Shown here: one piece after another, positions 60,355 through 64,000 of the stretch | Position numbering within the stretch: the stretch's first letter is position 1 | Layout of the letters: each line of letters starts with the position of its first letter | From: Ignavibacteriales bacterium | GTDB taxonomy: Bacteria; Bacteroidota; Ignavibacteria; UBA10030 | Assembly (NCBI GenBank): GCA_026390575.1 | Contig: JAPLFR010000001.1 | Span: 186,001 to 250,000 of the forward strand | Direction of reading: 5' to 3' | DNA: 64,000 nt | Translations under genes and position numbers: made by a program | The notes under the pieces: model-generated | Databases searched by the model: none | What the model saw: only the letters and a program-made list of their open reading frames with translations | Told to the model about the DNA's origin: nothing

Positions 60355-63207
60355 ATGGCAAAAAAGAAAACAAAAGCGAACCTTCAGAAGGTCTCTGGGT
60401 TAGAGCAGAGCAACCTTCCGAAGGTTTCCCGGAAGCCATCCGATATCATTATCCGCGGGGCAAGAGTTCATAATCTCAAGAACGTCAGCCTCACGCTGCC
60501 GCGGAATAAACTCATTGTCTTTACCGGTGTGAGCGGTTCCGGTAAATCGAGCCTCGCATTCGATACAATTTATGCCGAGGGTCAGCGGCGTTATGTGGAA
60601 AGTCTCTCATCGTACGCCCGGCAGTTTCTTGAGCGTATGGAGAAACCGGATGTCGATTTGATTCAAGGAATGAGTCCGGCGATTGCCATTGAACAAAAGA
60701 CCACTTCACGCAACCCGCGCTCAACCGTCGCCACTTCTACAGAAATTTACGATTACCTTCGGCTGCTCTTTGGCCGCATCGGACAAACGTATTGCCGGGT
60801 TTGCGGTAGATTGGTAACGAGAGATACCGTGACGACGGCTGTTGATAGAATCCAGCAGGAACCGGATGGAGCAAAAGTGTACGTGATGTTCCCGATGCAT
60901 GAACATGCGGGGCGCACGCTGAAGGAAGAATTAGACGTTCTCAAGCAGCGCGGTTTTTTCCGGCTTATTGTGGATGGCGAGCTGATCGATTTGAATGAGC
61001 AAGCATTTAAAACGAAATCAAAAAAGAATATTCATGTGTTAGTGGATCGCCTTATCGTACGCAAGAATGGAAAAGAAAATGTAACGCGATTGGCAGATTC
61101 CATTCAGACTGCATTTGAAGAAGGAAGCGGGTACGCGCACATGTATGTGTTGGAGCAAAAGCAACTGCTCCGTTTCTCCCAGCATTTTGAGTGTATAGAA
61201 GACGGCATACGATATGAAGACCCGGAGCCGCGACTTTTTTCATTCAATAATCCGGTCGGTGCGTGCCCCACGTGCCAGGGGTTCGGCAGAATCATTGGCA
61301 TCGATATGGATCTTGTTGTACCGGATCCCAGCAAGACAATTCGGCAAGGCGCTATCCTGCCGTGGACATTTCCTCGCTGGCGGGAAAATCTTGTCGATCT
61401 GCTCCGTATTGCTAAAGAAGCAAATGTGCCGCTCGATGTTCCATTTAACGAATTGACAAAAGACCAGCTTGCAGTCGTCATGAATGGATGGAAAGGATTC
61501 GACGGCATTCATAAGTACTTTAAATACATCGAACGCAAATCATACAAACTACATTATCGTGTCTTCCTCAGCCGCTTTCGCGGATATACAACGTGCGAAG
61601 AATGCGGCGGTTCGCGGCTGCGCAAAGAAGTACTCAATGTTCGTGTCGGCGGGAAAAATATCCGCGACATTGTGCACATGACAATTGAAGAGGCGAACTT
61701 GTTTTTCCAGAACATTTCGCTCTCGAACTATGAAGAAGAAATTGCCAAACGTATTTTGGAAGAAATTCGCAAGCGGCTTCGCTTTCTCGACGGAATAGGG
61801 CTGGGCTATATCACACTGGACCGTTTGTCGATGACGCTTTCCGGCGGCGAATCGCAGCGCATCAATCTTGCCACATCGCTCGGCTCTTCGCTGATGGGAT
61901 CGCTTTACGTTCTTGATGAACCGACCATCGGACTGCATCCGCGCGACAACGGGCGGCTCATCGCTCTGTTGAAATCATTGCGCGATATCGGAAATACCGT
62001 ACTCGTCGTTGAGCACGATGATGAGATGATGCGCGAAGCCGATATGATTGTAGATATAGGACCACGAGCCGGTGAGCATGGCGGCGAACTTGTCTTTCAA
62101 GGAACAATGGAACAGCTTCTTCAGCACCCGTCATCTCTTACCGCGCAGTATTTGAACGGCACGCTGAAAATTCCAACACCAAAATCAAGAAGAGCGGACA
62201 ATGAGCAATCGCTCTTTGTTCACCGTGCATCGGCAAATAATCTGAAAAATATTGATATCCGTATTCCGCTGAATATGTTCGTCTGTGTAACCGGAGTGAG
62301 TGGTTCCGGCAAGAGTACGCTCGTGCACGAAGTTTTATATGCCGGAATCATGAAACGGAAAGGCGGCTTTGATGGAACTGCCGGTATATGTAAAGCGATC
62401 GAAGGAATCGATTATATCAATCGTGTCGAATTGATTGATCAGTCGCCTATCGGCAGAAGTCCGCGCTCGAATCCGATCACGTACATTAAAATTTTTGATC
62501 TCATCCGCGACTTGCTTGCCCACACACCGGCGGCGAAGACCCATGGTTATGCGCCCGGACATTTTTCATTCAACGTGCCCGGCGGCAGGTGTGAGGTGTG
62601 CGAAGGCGACGGTTTGCAGCGCATCGAAATGCAGTTTCTCGCAGATATTTTTCTGCCATGCGAATCGTGCAAAGGCAAGCGTTTTAAGCAGGAGGTACTC
62701 GATGTCCGATACCGCGGTAAGAATGTGGATGATATTTTGAATATGACCGTGACAGAGGCAATGGGTTTTTTCTCTCTGGGACCGGATAGCCGGCGCATTG
62801 CAAAACGATTGAAGGTCTTGGATGATGTAGGACTGGGCTATTTACGGCTTGGCCAACCTGCAACAACGCTTTCAGGCGGCGAAGCACAGCGCATTAAACT
62901 TGCGCATCATCTTTCGACGAGTGAACAGGAAGGCAATGCGCTCTTCATTTTTGATGAGCCGACAACCGGACTTCATTTTGATGATATTGCAAAACTTCTT
63001 AAGTGCTTTGACGCACTCGTTGAGGCGGGACATTCCATTATTGTTATCGAACATAATATGGATGTCGTGAAGTGTGCCGACTTTGTCATTGATTTAGGAC
63101 CTGATGCAGGCGAGCGAGGCGGAGAAATTGTTGCAACCGGTACACCGGAAGAGATTGCTCAAAATCCTCGTTCCTACACAGGTGCTTTTCTGAAAAGACA
63201 CCTCTGA
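60355..63207 (+). CDS. uvrA: Excinuclease ABC subunit A
   Basis: DNA-damage recognition ATPase of 950 residues in nucleotide excision repair. First ATPase half: Walker A TGVSGSGKSSLAFDTIYAEG, zinc motif CPTCQGFGRI, signature LSGGESQRINLA; second half: Walker A TGVSGSGKSTLVHEVLYAG, zinc motif CEVCEGDG and CESCKGKRF, signature LSGGEAQRIKLAHHL, and Walker B LFIFDEPTTGLHF. Full length. Upstream 100 bases separate it from the divergent response regulator. Confidence 0.98.
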   Translation: MAKKKTKANLQKVSGLEQSNLPKVSRKPSDIIIRGARVHNLKNVSLTLPRNKLIVFTGVSGSGKSSLAFDTIYAEGQRRYVESLSSYARQFLERMEKPDVDLIQGMSPAIAIEQKTTSRNPRSTVATSTEIYDYLRLLFGRIGQTYCRVCGRLVTRDTVTTAVDRIQQEPDGAKVYVMFPMHEHAGRTLKEELDVLKQRGFFRLIVDGELIDLNEQAFKTKSKKNIHVLVDRLIVRKNGKENVTRLADSIQTAFEEGSGYAHMYVLEQKQLLRFSQHFECIEDGIRYEDPEPRLFSFNNPVGACPTCQGFGRIIGIDMDLVVPDPSKTIRQGAILPWTFPRWRENLVDLLRIAKEANVPLDVPFNELTKDQLAVVMNGWKGFDGIHKYFKYIERKSYKLHYRVFLSRFRGYTTCEECGGSRLRKEVLNVRVGGKNIRDIVHMTIEEANLFFQNISLSNYEEEIAKRILEEIRKRLRFLDGIGLGYITLDRLSMTLSGGESQRINLATSLGSSLMGSLYVLDEPTIGLHPRDNGRLIALLKSLRDIGNTVLVVEHDDEMMREADMIVDIGPRAGEHGGELVFQGTMEQLLQHPSSLTAQYLNGTLKIPTPKSRRADNEQSLFVHRASANNLKNIDIRIPLNMFVCVTGVSGSGKSTLVHEVLYAGIMKRKGGFDGTAGICKAIEGIDYINRVELIDQSPIGRSPRSNPITYIKIFDLIRDLLAHTPAAKTHGYAPGHFSFNVPGGRCEVCEGDGLQRIEMQFLADIFLPCESCKGKRFKQEVLDVRYRGKNVDDILNMTVTEAMGFFSLGPDSRRIAKRLKVLDDVGLGYLRLGQPATTLSGGEAQRIKLAHHLSTSEQEGNALFIFDEPTTGLHFDDIAKLLKCFDALVEAGHSIIVIEHNMDVVKCADFVIDLGPDAGERGGEIVATGTPEEIAQNPRSYTGAFLKRHL

Positions 63208-63218
63208 GAAATATTTTA

Positions 63219-63268
63219 CCTTGTTCCCAAACTCTGTTTGGGAACAAGGAGTGATGAAGCTCCGCTTC
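63219..63268. repeat. Two three-base-loop palindromes before the Y1 transposase
   Basis: 63219-63249 is a perfect palindrome with 14-base arm CCTTGTTCCCAAAC and loop TCT. 63256-63268 is GAAGC-TCC-GCTTC. They lie immediately upstream of the transposase gene, in the position of the REP-like elements that accompany TnpA_REP genes. The first may also terminate uvrA. Confidence 0.85.
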
Positions 63269-63287
63269 AAAACAAAAAACGATAAAT

Positions 63288-63821
63288 ATGGGGCGCAGTC
63301 GGTACAAAATATATGATTCACAGTATCCTCATTTTCTTACAATGACGGTTGTAGATTGGTTGCCGATATTTTCCAATCGGGAGGTAACAGACATTATTCT
63401 TGATTCATTGAGATATCTACAAGAAGAGAAAAAGGCAAAACTCTACGCATATGTTATAATGGAAAATCATCTTCATTGTGTTGTTCAAAGCGATGAGTTA
63501 ACGAAGGTGATACAATCATTCAAATCGTACACAGCGCGTGCCATTATTGATTACTTCACGGAACGGAAGAATGCAGGTATACTCAGGAAGTTGAGACAAA
63601 ACAAATTGAGCCATAAAACAGAGAGCGAATATCAGGTTTGGCAGGAAGGGAGTCATCCTGTAGAAATAACGACAGATGAGATGATGCATCAGAAGATAGA
63701 ATATATACATAACAATCCTGTTCAACGTGGGTATGTTGAAGAAGCGAGTTATTGGCGTTATTCTAATGCGCAAAATTATGAGAGTAAGCAAGGATTAGTG
63801 AACGTAGAAATGGAATGGTGA
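63288..63821 (+). CDS. REP-associated tyrosine (Y1) transposase
   Basis: Protein of 177 residues of the TnpA_REP/RAYT branch of the HUH superfamily. The HUH-type pair is in MENHLHCVVQ (H-L-H), and the nucleophilic Tyr candidate is in KIEYIHNNPVQRGYV, a hallmark of these proteins. Start ATG 63288. Such enzymes nick and join single-stranded DNA at REP palindromes rather than forming a classic transposon. The gene is flanked by perfect three-base-loop palindromes on both sides, as expected. Confidence 0.9.
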   Translation: MGRSRYKIYDSQYPHFLTMTVVDWLPIFSNREVTDIILDSLRYLQEEKKAKLYAYVIMENHLHCVVQSDELTKVIQSFKSYTARAIIDYFTERKNAGILRKLRQNKLSHKTESEYQVWQEGSHPVEITTDEMMHQKIEYIHNNPVQRGYVEEASYWRYSNAQNYESKQGLVNVEMEW

Positions 63822-63849
63822 ATATCGGGAAAGCAGAGCCTTCAAGTTA

Positions 63850-63874
63850 CGCTCCCAAGCGGAGCTTGGGAGCG
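63850..63874. repeat. Palindrome after the Y1 transposase
   Basis: Perfect palindrome with 11-base arm CGCTCCCAAGC and loop GGA, 28 bases after the transposase stop. It shares the TCCCAA core with the upstream one at 63219. Confidence 0.85.
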
Positions 63875-63888
63875 AGTTCTATATGCAC

Positions 63889-64000
63889 TTAAAACATCGA
63901 ACCAAATGAAAGCGTTATAAATAATCCGCCGAAGGTTCTAACAAAACCGCCATACATCACTTCAATCCCATCCGGGAATTGAGCGTAGAAGTACTTTACA
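63889..64000 (-). CDS. C-terminal end of a probable outer-membrane protein (partial)
   Basis: The last 36 residues of a minus-strand gene entering from the right edge: KYFYAQFPDGIEVMYGG, then FVRTFGGLFITLSFGSMF, stop at 63889-63891. Alternating hydrophobic residues and a terminal Phe resemble the last strand of an outer-membrane beta-barrel. Nothing more can be said without the rest of the gene. Confidence 0.5.
   Translation of the reverse strand, partial: VKYFYAQFPDGIEVMYGGFVRTFGGLFITLSFGSMF

Overview
The window looks like chromosome from a Gram-negative member of the Bacteroidota/Chlorobiota/Ignavibacteriota (FCB) superphylum. The reasons are: two-component sensors with Reg_prop/Y_Y_Y ectodomains and many-PAS hybrid kinases; the order thrS-infC-rpmI-rplT, pheST, zapA, rny; a 31-residue AURKAIP1/COX24-type basic protein; a lipoprotein; and a C-terminal outer-membrane-barrel fragment at the right edge. 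The genus cannot be fixed from this sequence alone.

Left third (1-30 kb) is accessory and partly decayed. It holds a diverged peptide-type ABC transporter operon (2-4344), two paralogous hybrid histidine kinases with related leaders (4771-8094 and 16859-19369), an M24 peptidase, a MarR-MFS efflux pair, a broken IS5-type element next to a kinase tail, a 13-blade Reg_prop sensor that has lost its kinase, and a PstS-like secreted protein. A detoxification-type cluster follows (aldo/keto reductase, cupin, carboxymuconolactone decarboxylase, a second reductase broken by one TGA, an NTF2-like protein, a carboxylesterase, an AraC regulator). Fragments of a glycyl-radical enzyme, an alpha/beta hydrolase and a histidine kinase lie between these genes. 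After a tRNA-Met comes a field of small palindromes and a tRNA-Met relic, then an NTPase-membrane fusion, a LysE exporter, a beta-flower-type repeat protein and a TonB_C-parvulin lipoprotein.

Right two thirds (30.8-63.2 kb) are mostly conserved housekeeping genes, nearly all on the + strand: tRNA-Val, thrS with a leader hairpin, infC with an ATT start, rpmI, rplT, a tautomerase, pheS, pheT, a coiled-coil protein, zapA, a candidate 6S RNA, rny, coaE, an ArgD-like aminotransferase, a thioredoxin-fold protein, and metH behind a SAM-II-like riboswitch and terminator. These are followed by gpmA, ferredoxin, a Rieske protein, queG, a PduO-type adenosyltransferase, a REC-PAS-PAS protein, a queG relic, trxB, sppA, an HU protein, a zinc-ribbon/TPR protein, the small basic protein, YtxH- and DUF948-like envelope proteins, an EF-G paralogue, a single-domain response regulator and uvrA.

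The right edge holds a REP-associated tyrosine (Y1) transposase between perfect three-base-loop palindromes. Palindromes of the same architecture lie inside tRNA-derived duplications at 26.3-26.8 kb and 30.9 kb. This possible small-palindrome mobility system preying on tRNA copies is the most unusual pattern I found. The best-supported regulatory observations are the metH riboswitch and the infC ATT start.
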